From Panax quinquefolius (Eukaryota > Streptophyta > Magnoliopsida > Apiales > Araliaceae), in NCBI GenBank assembly GCA_020205615.1, contig JAINUW010000697.1:310001-374000 (forward strand): a DNA stretch of 64,000 bases, given 5' to 3'. This document shows, one piece after another, positions 46,330 to 57,104 of this stretch. Made by a program: the position numbers and the translations under genes. The notes under the pieces are model-generated. The model did no database searches. It saw nothing but the letters and a program-made list of their open reading frames with translations, and was not told the origin of the DNA. Every line of letters begins with the position of its first letter. Positions within the stretch are counted from its first letter, which is position 1.

Positions 46330-46712
46330 TTGGAAGGGTGTTTTGCCACTATCATACAAGATGTCTAATGACATACAACCTTGCATTATCATAAGACAGG
46401 TTGTGCAAATCCACTAGCTAAGTATATCTACGAGCACTACCTATATGATCTTGGAGTTTATTTGAAACATAATGTTCAATTACAGACAGTGGAGATAGTT
46501 ATATGTCAAGAGAAGACTCACCATTGGAAGGACCATGATAGTAACCTTCTCATTTTTCTTTGGGGTCTATTGGGTCAACCAAGGATAATTCTGTGGGCAT
46601 ATGATATCTATCATAACCTAGACGCATGGCCTCCCATGTACGAAGGTTTCCTTGAGCACTTTCCAAAGATTCTAATTTCTAAAATAATTTTTGTTTGTAC
46701 CTTTATGTAAGG
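46330..46712 (+). other. Unexplained coding-like segment in G
   Basis: An open frame of 110 codons with no ATG at its left end (in-frame stops at 46366-46371). It includes KTGCANPLAKYIYEHYLYDL, FLWGLLGQPRIILWAYDIYH and DAWPPMYEGFLEHFPKI. The composition looks like protein, not LTR. It has no counterpart in the A, F or H LTRs. I do not recognise it. It could be captured host or element sequence. Confidence 0.35.
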
Positions 46713-46911
46713 TGTCATTGTGACGTCTTTATCCAAGGTTGGGACATGAGTCACGGTTGGTATATATTTGTATCAAAACTCACAAACATTTATGTTGTTG
46801 TATTTGCACGACAATTGTTGTAATAAAGTTGTAGTTGTTTTACGTACCATGTATTTGGCGACTCGAGAATGGGTTGGAAGGAATGGACCTATTTTGGGGC
46901 GTCACACCAAA

Positions 46912-48832
46912 GATATTCAATAATATCATCATTAAGGGGTGAGGATGATGAAAAATATTTTAAAAAAAAATGAATCCGATGAAACAAAAGAATAAATATT
47001 ATGGATTCAGTATTTTGACTATTCCATGTCCAAAAATACCTCATAAATAATCATAGTGGAGTAAAATTCAAGAATGATCAAAACATGGATACAATCAAAG
47101 CTAGTATCCATAATAGATATTTTGGACAAAAAGAAGAAAATTTTATTTTTCGGTGAATAGTGTCGTATTCGTGAATAGTGCCGTATACGTGAATAGTAAC
47201 CCCGACACAAAAAGTTCCAAATTTGATAAAAAGTTTAGATCAATACTTTGGCATAATTATATTGAAAGAAATAAATATGAAGAAAATAACATCCCTTACC
47301 TTGTAAAGATAGTACTTCTAGTTGAAACACCGGATATAGGCTATAACGTAAACTTGCACCGTATAGCAACACTCAAAGTATTAAAATAATCACAAGAATA
47401 TGCTCAATATATCGAGAGAGAAAGAGAGAGAAAACTTCAGTTTCTGGTGTGATTTTCAATTCTAACCTAAGCACCCTATTTATAGGAATTTGCTTAGAAC
47501 ACCAAAGCAGAAAATTTAATATAATATTATTATTATTAAAAATTATTCACGCCCACCTCTTTGACAACTGAATTCAGCCACCAAATAATGACAAAAACAA
47601 AAAAAATGTTTTCGTAATTAAAAATAATTAAAACTTTCAAAAACTAATTATTTCGGAACTACGGAACTTCAATAATTCATAATAAATAGCCCCTTTATCA
47701 GAAAAATTCAAACCACATGTCTTTTTCATAGGAAATTTCATTATCTACAACTTTGCAGAAGAAAGATTTTCCAAATTCCAAACAGAAATTGACCAAAATC
47801 CACAAACGGGTGATTCTACAAGGCTATAATCAAATTTCAGTCAAGGAATGGGCCCACAAACATGTTTAACATGTTTTTAACAATTTTTACAACAAAAATA
47901 CTCTTCCTCCTCATATACTCATATATCCCACATTCATTGTAAAAATATCATCATTATTATATTATAATAATATAATAAAATATTATTTTATCAGAAAAGA
48001 TAAAATATCGATTTTCAACCATTTTTACTTTAAAAATTTTCTCCATCTATATCCACATAAAATGAATATTTTCCTCATCATATAAATCAATAATTAATTA
48101 TTCACAAATAATATTACTGAGAATCACAATATCGACTAAGTAGTTTCTAGGAAAGAGGGGCTTTCCAATAAGGATTTCTCCTCACTCTTGGTGCGCAATT
48201 AGGTGACCAAACCTCTCCTTGCAGTAACTTTCTAGACATTGCCAATAATGTTATCTAATAATATTATTCGGATAATATGAATTATTGCTCAGATAATGGA
48301 AAATCTTGTGTAGTGAGAATTATTGAAACAATAAAGTAATATAAAATATCAACGTAGCAATTATTGAATCAAAAAAAAAATAAAATCTTGAGCGTAATTC
48401 TTTGTAACAATTATTGAGTAGTGCCTTCTTACGTAAGAATCAATAATTGGTGCAATACTGGTGTGCTCTTCTTGTGCAACAACGCCAGTATTCTTGTATT
48501 TTAACCACGGGTATTCCAACAAGATAATTCAGTAATAACTACGTAGTTATTTATAAACAACTTATACTTGTCGTTTTCTTCATCCAATCGCTTTTACGTT
48601 ATGGGCCCACACAATTTGGCGACGTCCTCACGAATATTCAAGACAAAGCAAGAATATTCCACGACCAAACGAATATTCTCCGATAAAATGAATATTTTAT
48701 AACCACTTGCTTATTTCAAATATTTGCGCATTTTACCCATAACTAACCACATTAATCAAATCAACCCTTACTATTTCAAAATAATAAATAGAGAAAAATA
48801 AATTTCATTTATTAATAATTTGGGGTCTTACA
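46912..48832 (-). mobile_element. F 5' LTR, proximal part
   Basis: Continues the F LTR after G. TATA box CTATTTATAG (plus) at 47476-47485. Ends CTTACA at 48832, followed by TSD TTCGT. Confidence 0.9.
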
Positions 48833-48837
48833 TTCGT

Positions 48838-50375
48838 GAATAGTGTTGTATACGTGAATAGTGCCATATACGTGAATAGTAACCCCGACATAAAAAGGTA
48901 GAAATTCCACAATAAAATTCATATCAATATTTCGGCATAATGATATTGAAGAAAATAATATCATTTATGAAGAAAATAACGTCCTTTACCTCAAAAGAAC
49001 AGTATTTCTGACTGGAATATCAGATGTAAAGCCGAAGGAAACTTGCACTGAATAGCAACTCTCAAAGTATCTAAATACTCACAAAATACGCTAGATAATA
49101 TAGAGAGAGAAAAAACTTATTTCTGGTGTGATTTTCAATTCTAACTAAGCACCTTATTTATAGGAAAATGCTATAACGCCAAAGTAGACTAAAATAATAA
49201 AATAATATTTTTTTTTCCTTACGCATGCCAAGACCAAGACATCTGAGCATGCCATCTTGGAAAAACAATTTGCAGCCCACTTGTTTTTAAAAAATAAAAG
49301 TGGGTCCCACCCATAATTTTAATAAAAATATTTAATTTTCGAAACTTCAATAATTCATAATAAATAGCCCTTTTATCAGAAAAATACAAATTTTATGTCC
49401 ATTCCATAGGAAATTAAATTCTCTACAACTTTGTAGCTTTAAGGTTTTCCAAATTCCAAACGAAAAATGCCCGAAATCCATATACGGATGATTTTTAATA
49501 CCTCCATTCCGATAAAATACTGATAAAACACCCCATCATTAATTCTTTCATTTATAACCACATGAAATAAATAAATCCATCATTTATATCCACATAAATA
49601 TTTCCTTATCATATAAATCAATAATTAATTATTCACAAATAATATTACAGAATCACAATTATGACAATCAGGTCGTTCCCAAGAAAGAGGGGGCTTTCCG
49701 ATAAGGATTTCTCCTTATTGGCGTGCAATTAGGTGACCAAACCCCTTTCCTAGACAGAACTTCCTTAGACATTGCCAATAATGTTATCTAACAATATTAT
49801 TCAAATAATATGAATTATTGATCTGATAATGGAGATACTGTGCAGTGACAATTATTGAAATAACAATAATATAAAATATCAACGTAGCAATTATTGAATC
49901 AATAAAATAAAATATTGAACAGTAATTACTGTAACAATTATTGAGTAGTGTCTTCCTACGTAAAAATCAATAATTCAAAAATCTTGTGTAATACTGGGTG
50001 TTCTTTGTGCAACCACACGTATTCATCGTATTTTAACCACCGGGTATATTCAAGCGGTGTTAACAGTAACCATTACTACCAAGATTATTTATAAAAACTC
50101 AAACTTGTCGTTTTCTTCATCCGATCATTTTTTTCGTTATGGGGCCCACAAATGCATTGTATCTTGGTAAATGCGAATATTCCAAAACAACAAGAATATT
50201 TCACGACCAAACGAATATTCCCCGACAACAATGAATATTTTATAACCGCTTGCTTATTTTGCAAAATTTGCACATTTCACCCATAACCAAAGTATTATAT
50301 CAAATTAACACTTTATTATTCAAAATAATAATAGAGGAATTTCAATTTTATTCATTAAAAAGTTGGGGTCTTACA
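48838..50375 (-). mobile_element. H 3' LTR, proximal part
   Basis: Picks up exactly where 29114 stops, at GAATAGTG, and follows 58065-59597. Ends CTTACA at 50375 beside the polypurine tract. Confidence 0.9.
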
Positions 50376-50386
50376 ACCTTCCCTTC

Positions 50387-51784
50387 TTATGAAATTTCGT
50401 CCTCGAAATTGGCGACGATACTGGTGTTTGAAAAGGTGAGGATACCTCGTTTTCATTTTTGATTCCAACTCCTGGTCATTTCTTCAATAGCATGGTTCCT
50501 CCACAAAACCTTAACTTGTGGTATAACCTTGGTGCGTAGGACATGCTCTTTCCTATCCAAGATCTTAACAGGTACTTCCTCATACGTTAAATCTTCGGCT
50601 ATCTCTTCTGGTTCTACCTCATTAATGTGGTTCGGGTCTTTCACATATTTATGAAGCATAGATATGTGAAAAACATTATGAACACGAGACATGCTTGGAG
50701 GTAATGCGAGTCTATAGGCCACATTTCCTATTTGGTTAAGAATCTTAAATGGACCAACAAATCGTGGATTGAGCTTTCCTCTCTTCCCAAATCTTGTAAC
50801 TCCCTTCCATGGAGCAATACATAACAATACATGATCCCCAATATTAAATTCCACGTCCTTTCGATGAAGATCCGCATAACTCTTTTTATCGATCTGTCTG
50901 GTTTGTATACGTTGTCGAATCTTTTGGATCTTTTCTGTAGTTATGCGTACCAATTCTGGTCCCAACAATGTTGCTTCACCCACCTCGTCCCAGCATACTG
51001 GAGAATGACACTTTCGTCCATACAATGCTTCAAATGGAGCCACACCTATACTTGCTTGATAACTGTTATTGTAGGAGAATTTCACCAATGGTAGGTACTT
51101 ATCCTAACTCCCTTTGAAATCTAGGACATAGAGTCTTAATAGATCTTCAAGAGTTTGAATAGTCCTCTCTGATTTCCCATCCGTTTGAGGATGGTATGCC
51201 GAACTAAATCGTAAATTCGTGCCCATAGCTTTCTACAAGCTAACCCAAAATCATGAAGTGAATCTTGTGTCACGATCCGAAACTATGGATACTGGCATGC
51301 CATGAAATCTCACAATCTTATTCATGTACATACGAGCAAGACGTTCAAGGGAATAAGTCTCCCGTATAGGCAAGAAATGAGCAGACTTGGTTAATCTATC
51401 AACAATGACCTAAATTGCATCTATGCCTTGAGAAACCTTGGGAAGACCCATAACAAAATCCATAGTAATGTGTTCCCACTTCCATTTCGGAATCTCAAGT
51501 GGTTGTAATGGACCCTTTGGCACTTGATGCTCCACCTTTACACGTTGACAAGTTAAACACCTCGAGATAAACTCTGCGATCTCTCCCTTCATATTGCTCC
51601 ACCAAAATGTATGTCGAAGATCATGATACATTTTAGTACTCCCAGGATGGATTGCAAACGGTGTGTTGTGTGCCTCTATCATGATTCTATGCTTCAAGTC
51701 AGAATCGTTAGGAACACAAAGTCTGGAGTTGACTCGAAGTATTCCTTCTTCATCGATTTTTTGCTTCTGGAATATCACCTTCAT
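50387..51784 (-). pseudogene. H integrase and chromodomain
   Basis: HHCC domain: HNTPFAIHPGSTKMYHDLRH and CLTCQRVKVEH, both Cys and His pairs kept (51784-51410). Core region 51410-51090 has four stops of TGG, CGA or CAA origin, with [14 protein letters not shown] and YHPQTDGKSERT (Gln-to-Lys beside the catalytic Glu). The 51088-50453 frame (211 codons) runs from [20 protein letters not shown] through [20 protein letters not shown] to [20 protein letters not shown] and KVLWRNHA, the chromodomain end. The native stop is at 50387-50389. Confidence 0.88.
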
Positions 51785-52281
51785 GCACTTTCTTCTTCAT
51801 ACGCATCAGCTCCATGTCCATAGCTTGAGCAGCTTTAACTTTATCGATTAAAGTCGGTTCTACTTGTATGCTTGATATCATCACGTGGGTACTTGGAGTC
51901 ATTACCTCTATCTCCATCCTTTGCAAGTAATACAAAATGGGCCTTTGTGTTAACAATATTGCACTCGTACCCGCATATGATCTTCTACTCAATGCATCAG
52001 CTACCATGTTTACTTTTCCAGGATGATATTGGAAGGTATGGTCGTAATCTTTTAACAACTTCGAGCCAACGTCGTTGCCGCATATTGAGTTCCTTTTGGG
52101 TGAAGAAATATTTGAGGCTTTTATGATTTGTATAGATCTCTACTTTCTTCCCATACATGTAGTGTCTCCAGATCTTCAACGCGAAAATGACTGTTGCTAA
52201 CTCCAAATCATGAGTAGGATAATTCCTCTCATATTCTTTGAGTTGTCGCGAGGCATAGGCTATGACTTTCCCATGTTGCAT
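51750..52281 (-). pseudogene. H RNase H
   Basis: [40 protein letters not shown] and ALSRRSYAG blocks in two overlapping frames (52281-51997 and 52058-51750), separated by a frameshift at about 52040. A further frameshift at about 52430 separates it from the RT frame. The DASGKE segment with an active-site Asp is near 52300. Confidence 0.85.
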
Positions 52282-54094
52282 GAAAACACATCCTAACTCT
52301 TTGCCAGAAGCATCGCTGAAGATAACAAATCCATCCGAACCAAATGGTATTATCAGAACAGGTGCCGAAATGAGTCTCCTCTTGAGATTTAGGAAACTCT
52401 TCTTGCATTCTTCGCTCCATACGAATTTTGTATCTTTCTAGCTGAGTTAACGGAGTAGCGATTCTAGAAAATCCTTCCACGAATCTCCTATAATAACCAG
52501 CTAAGCCCAGAAAGCTACGTACTTCGGTCATCGACTTCGGTTGCTCCCAACTTTGTATGGTTTCAATCTTCGCTAGGTCGACAGATACTCCATGTTTTGA
52601 CACCACGTGCCCAAGGAATGCTACTTCCTCAAGCCAGAACTCACATTTCTTTAGCTTGACATATAGCTTGTTTTCACAAAGCCTTTGCAGTACCAGCTTC
52701 AAATGGCGCTCATGATCTTCATGGCTTTTGGAATAGATGAGGATGTCATCAATAAAGACAACAATGAACTGATCCAAATATTCTTTGAACACAATGTTCG
52801 TCATATCCATGAAAGCAGGAGGAGCATTAGTCAATCCAAAAGACATGACTAAGAATTCATAATGCCCGTATCGAGTTCTGAAGGCAGTCTTTAGAATATC
52901 CTCAGTTTTAATCTTCAGCTGATGATATCCAGAACGAAGATCGATCTTTGAAAAGAATTGTGCTCCTTGCAACTTGTCAAACAAGTCATCAATGTGAGGT
53001 AGCGGATACCTATTCTTGATGGTGACATGGTTCAATTCCCGGTAGTCAATACAAAGTCGCATACTCCCATCTTTCTTCTTTCCGAATAACACAGGAGCAC
53101 CCCAAGGAGATGTACTAGGACGAATGAAATCGATGTCCAACAACTCCTGAAGTTGGACCTTTAACTCCTGAAGTTCAATAGGAGCCATTCGATATGGGGT
53201 TTTAGAAATGGGCTTTGTACCCGGTTCAAGGTCAATAAATAATTCAACTTCACGTTCTGGGGGTAGACCAAGAAGTTCTTCAAGACATACGTCAGGAAAT
53301 TCACTAACAATAGAAATATTATTCAAATCTGACGTGTTTTTGTTCAAGTCCGTGACATGGGCTAAGAAATCTTGACATCCGTTTTTCAATAAACGAATAG
53401 CTTTATGGCTTGATATGATAGTGATTGACTTTAGTGGTTTGGTTGTTTGAATTTGCATAACAGGTTGGTTAGGAGTATGAAAACTAACAACCTTATGAAA
53501 ACAATCAATTTTAGCATGATGCATGGTTAACCAATCAATCCCTAAAGTCACATCAAATGCAAGTATTTTCAACAAAATAAGATCTGCAGGTAATGTGATG
53601 GTTCCAACTTGAATCAAGCAAGATTTATAAATAGTAGATGTAATGAAAGTTTCTCCTAATGGTGTCTCAACAGATAAGTCAATGTCTAATTTCTCCGGAG
53701 TCAAGTTCAAACGTTGATCACAAGTAGGAGAGATAAAAGAATGGGTAGAACCGGTATCTAATAAGGTATAAACTTTGCAAGAGTTTATGATTAGCTTACC
53801 CGTGATCACCTCGTTCGGGTTCCTCGCATTTTGGGCAATCACGACAAATGCCCTTCCAGGAACCACCGACTTTGACTTGTCTGGGACAGCCTTTGGAGTC
53901 ACCATCCCCGTTGAACTTGGTTTCGCAACAAGACAATCTCTAGCTATATGACCTTCCTTTCCACAGTTATAACACACCTTGGATTGTTGTGGGCAGTTTG
54001 GGCTGATGTATCCCTTTTTCCGGCATTTATAACAAACAACCGGTGCTCGTTCTCCTCCCCTAGAAACAACTGATGTTTGTGCTGACGTCTTCAC
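52229..54094 (-). pseudogene. H gag-pol frame: zinc knuckles, protease, reverse transcriptase
   Basis: The longest open frame here, 621 codons. Near residue 20 knuckle 1 reads [14 protein letters not shown], with Tyr in place of the zinc-binding His; knuckle 2 [14 protein letters not shown] is intact. Protease [12 protein letters not shown] lies near residue 108. RT spans about residues 270-560: [56 protein letters not shown] (first catalytic Asp), [11 protein letters not shown] (Asp pair), [20 protein letters not shown]. All RT catalytic residues are kept. After about residue 570 a frameshift gives a nonsense tail. It could supply RT only with an upstream gag, which is broken. Confidence 0.92.
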
Positions 54095-55120
54095 GTTATC
54101 ATTGTTGTACCTTCTCCTTTTAAAATCTCCCCTGACTCACTTCTTCTACCATCATGGCCACGATTACCACGAGAGTGGTTATCGCTTTTGTCCAAATGTT
54201 TTCCTCCCCGCTGGTTATCATTGCTCCGATGATTGCTGCCACCGGTATGACCCTGGTTGTGGTCCCTCGGTTGAACATACTCATTATCTCGCTCTAATAA
54301 TTGAGCCCTGTTTACAACATCTGAATATAAAGAAAATTAATGAGAAATAAGATATTGTTGAATCTCAGGTTTTAGACCTCTTAGAAACATTCGCGTCATT
54401 CGTTCCTCATTCTCTACCAAATGAGGTGCAAACTTGGATAACTCTGCAAACTTTGTCTCGTACTGGGACACCGTCATGTTGTTTTGTTCCACTCTAATAA
54501 ATTCTACCTCCTTCATATGACGAATACTTTCAGGAAAGTACTTGTCATTAAACAATTTCTGAAATGTTTCCCAAGACATGTTGAGTGCGGCTGGCTGGAT
54601 ACGCTTCACAGACTCCCACCAGTAGTCTGCCTCACCACAGAACATAAAGGTGGTGAATGGAACCTTCTGTTCCTCCGTGCATCCCAAGACATCAAATATC
54701 ATAGTAATTTGTTTAACCCACATTTCCGCCTTGATCGGATCCAGCTTTCCCACAAATTCTAGTGGTCCCAACTCTTTGAACTGTTTGGCTGTGACAAGCC
54801 ACGCATTACTATCATTTCCACCCGTATTTTGTACACGAGTCTACCTCGTCTGATTTTGCATGAACTGCAAAAAACTTCAAAATATCGTGGTAATTTGTTT
54901 AACCCACATTTTCACCTTGATCGGATCCGGCTTTCCCACAAATTTTGGTGGTCCCAACTCTTTGAGCTGCTTGGTTGTGACAAGTCGCGCATTACTATTA
55001 TTTCCACCCGTATTTTGTACACGAGTCTCCCTCGTCTGATTTTGCATGAACTGCAAAAAACTTCTAAACATCCCATCATTCATCATTTGTTCGGTAGTGT
55101 CGTTTACAGGAGGAATATTG
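54095..55120 (-). pseudogene. gag: H gag, 3' part with 186-bp duplication
   Basis: Capsid blocks: GEADYWWESVKRIQPAALNM, YFPESIRHMKEVEFIRVEQN, ERMTRMFLRGLKPEIQQYLI (54337-54771). The section from MQNQTRETRVQN to KQITTIF occurs twice, at about 54890-55065 and 54704-54880, as direct repeats with 186-bp spacing (62 codons, in frame). TGA and TAG codons at the start of the second copy stop translation. A frame break lies at about 54330. Confidence 0.85.
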
Positions 55121-56833
55121 CATTCTATTAGGTAAAATCTAATTACGCACAACACGCAAGTATACATGGTCAACAAGTAATAAAGTGAAAGTAGAGTATC
55201 GTTCCCACGAGGAATTGTTTAATAAAAATCACCAAGTACTAACCTATAACCAACTCAATCTTATTTAAACGAATGAATTTCAAATTATATAATTAAACTA
55301 CTATTAAATTCCACTAGTTAAATTAAGATCACAGAGATTTAAAACCACAACTTCACTTATTGCTTCATTTAAGTTAACACACTTCTCATCAATTATTCTC
55401 TATCATGAATTGTTAATCAAGAACACTAAAGTAGATAAAACCATCTCTCGATGCATAATACCCATACTCACTTAAATCCACAAATGATAGAATTAAACAA
55501 GATACCCTAATTAACTAATCTACTATATCTCTATGTGAATTACAATTAAAAAAGATTTAAAGTACAAGTTCTTTATAAGATTACATATGGCGTAAAGGCA
55601 TATCTCTATCCTAAACACGAATCATGAATTCCATCTATGCAGAAATCACAAACACATGCTATCATGATAAGATCTAAATCTATACTTCATCTCGAGTTCA
55701 TATAGATTATCACGGTAATTGTTAGCTAGGCAATTAAGCAATTAAGTCCAAATCACAATAGACAATCCTCACAATAGAACATAATAATTGATAGCGAAGA
55801 ATAATAAAATAATCTACACAATAAGATCCATTGTAATCTCAAACAAAGAATTAGTTCATGATTATTGAATTAAAACTAAGAATCCACAATTGAATAATCA
55901 TTAAAAGACAAAGATAGAAGAAGATGACAAGATATAATCTATTGTCTGTAGATTTGAAACTCCTTCCTTGCTACTACTTTGAATCTTCAATGGTCTCCAA
56001 GTTGTTTCAATCTCCCAAAACTCATTAGAACTAGTGTTTTTGATCTAATCTACTCTAATCTAATCTAATGGAATCATTTCTCTAATCTAATCTCTCCTCT
56101 AATCCTTATGATTCTCCTCCTTTTATAAGTCTCTTCATATGTCTTTAAGTCCTCTTGGATGTCCTTGAGTCAATCGGATCGAAATAATCCTTCCCGAACT
56201 CAAATTTGGACAACATTCGTATTTTTTGGGCATACCCCCGCCTCGGCGGGCTAGGGGCCTGTTTTGTAGCTGGTATGCCCACCCCGGCGGGGATTTTTGT
56301 GAAGGAACCTTTTCTGCTCTGACATTCTTTGGGAAAATGGCCATAACTTTTGATCCGGGAAGAGTTACGAGGCCTGCCACCTATCAAATCGAAGATATCG
56401 ACGAGCTCTACTACTTTCATTCTTTGAGAATTGAGAAATAACGGATAGATAAAGGTCAAAATTGGGCTGGAAGTGACTATAATGCAAATGGCCACCCAAA
56501 ATAGTGACATTCGACATCCGTTAGTACAAATGTCATAACTCTTGCATCCGAACTCCGATTGGAATGATTCAAGATGTTCCAATAATCTAAAAAGAAGCTC
56601 TACAACGTAATCCAAGTTCTAAACCAAGAACATGAAATGAACATGAAAGCCCAAATGATGTCCGGATTGCTTTTCTTTGCGATTTCATACCAATTCTTTG
56701 CGATTTCAGCTCCCAAGCATATAATCTACAAAACAAACTCAAAATGCATGAAAAGCAACTAAGAAACATGAGATTAAGCAACTAATTCAAGTAACAGATA
56801 CCAGATAAGTAGATATAAAACCTACTTATCACC
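55121..56833. mobile_element. Unclassified 1.7-kb insertion in H gag
   Basis: It interrupts gag between the Asn-rich head and MNDGMFRSFLQ. No ORF of note. The left end has CGCAAGTATACATGG then ATCGTTCCCACGAGG, a type of sequence seen near the ends of other plant LTR elements; the right end has an inverted repeat, GATAAGTAG...CTACTTATC. A GC-richer block at 56220-56420 reads like transcribed sequence. I could not fix the ends or a TSD; TTGCA at 55118-55122 and 56840-56844 is one candidate. A solo LTR or small non-autonomous LTR element on the minus strand is my best guess. Confidence 0.45.
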
Positions 56834-56917
56834 TTCATGTTGCACGTTCTCCTGAGTGGCGATTAAAAGTGTCTCCACGGTCTCATTTACTCCATTGTAA
56901 ATATTTCTGACTGCCAT
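56834..56917 (-). pseudogene. gag: H gag, 5' end
   Basis: Start codon at 56915-56917, MAVRNIYNGVNETVETLLIA, running into the insertion at about 56833. The start position matches gag starts of F and B relative to the primer site. Confidence 0.8.
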
Positions 56918-57090
56918 TCTCAAATTTTGCCACAAAATAATGGTTAATTAACAAATTAACATATCACATATTAACCATATGCTCTGACTGACCAACCAAA
57001 TAAACTTAGGTATGACACACTAGCGAAGGATTACTCGTCTCTACCCTCCTAGTTCTATTCCCTGATCTCCGCTAGAGACCATATCCCTAA

Positions 57091-57102
57091 GCTTTGATAC
57101 CA
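57091..57102 (-). other. Primer binding site of element H
   Basis: TGGTATCAAAGC on the minus strand; one base differs from the initiator tRNA-Met complement, as in element A. Confidence 0.8.
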
Positions 57103-57104
57103 AC

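Larger units (their letters stand above)
43218..46906 (+). mobile_element. Element G: solo LTR, plus orientation
   Basis: Begins TGTAAGACCCC and ends GGGGCGTCACA; TSD CCAAA at 43213-43217 and 46907-46911. No gag or pol is present. It shares LTR modules with A/F/H: CTATAAATAGG at 44345, the TTACTATTCA array, and the GTAGTGCAAAGATGA array. The order differs, because the TTACTATTCA array (43265-43378) lies next to the 5' end. At 3.7 kb it is about 1 kb longer than the A LTR. It is a distinct related subfamily. Confidence 0.82.
29115..48832 (-). mobile_element. Element F: chromovirus inserted in H LTR
   Basis: TSD TTCGT at 29110-29114 and 48833-48837. Its 3' LTR survives only as 29115-29140 and 37413-37776, with element E between. 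The internal region is 37777-42538 (4.76 kb, full length). The 5' LTR is 42539-43217 plus 46912-48832 (2.6 kb), interrupted by solo LTR G. Same family as A and H. Confidence 0.92.
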
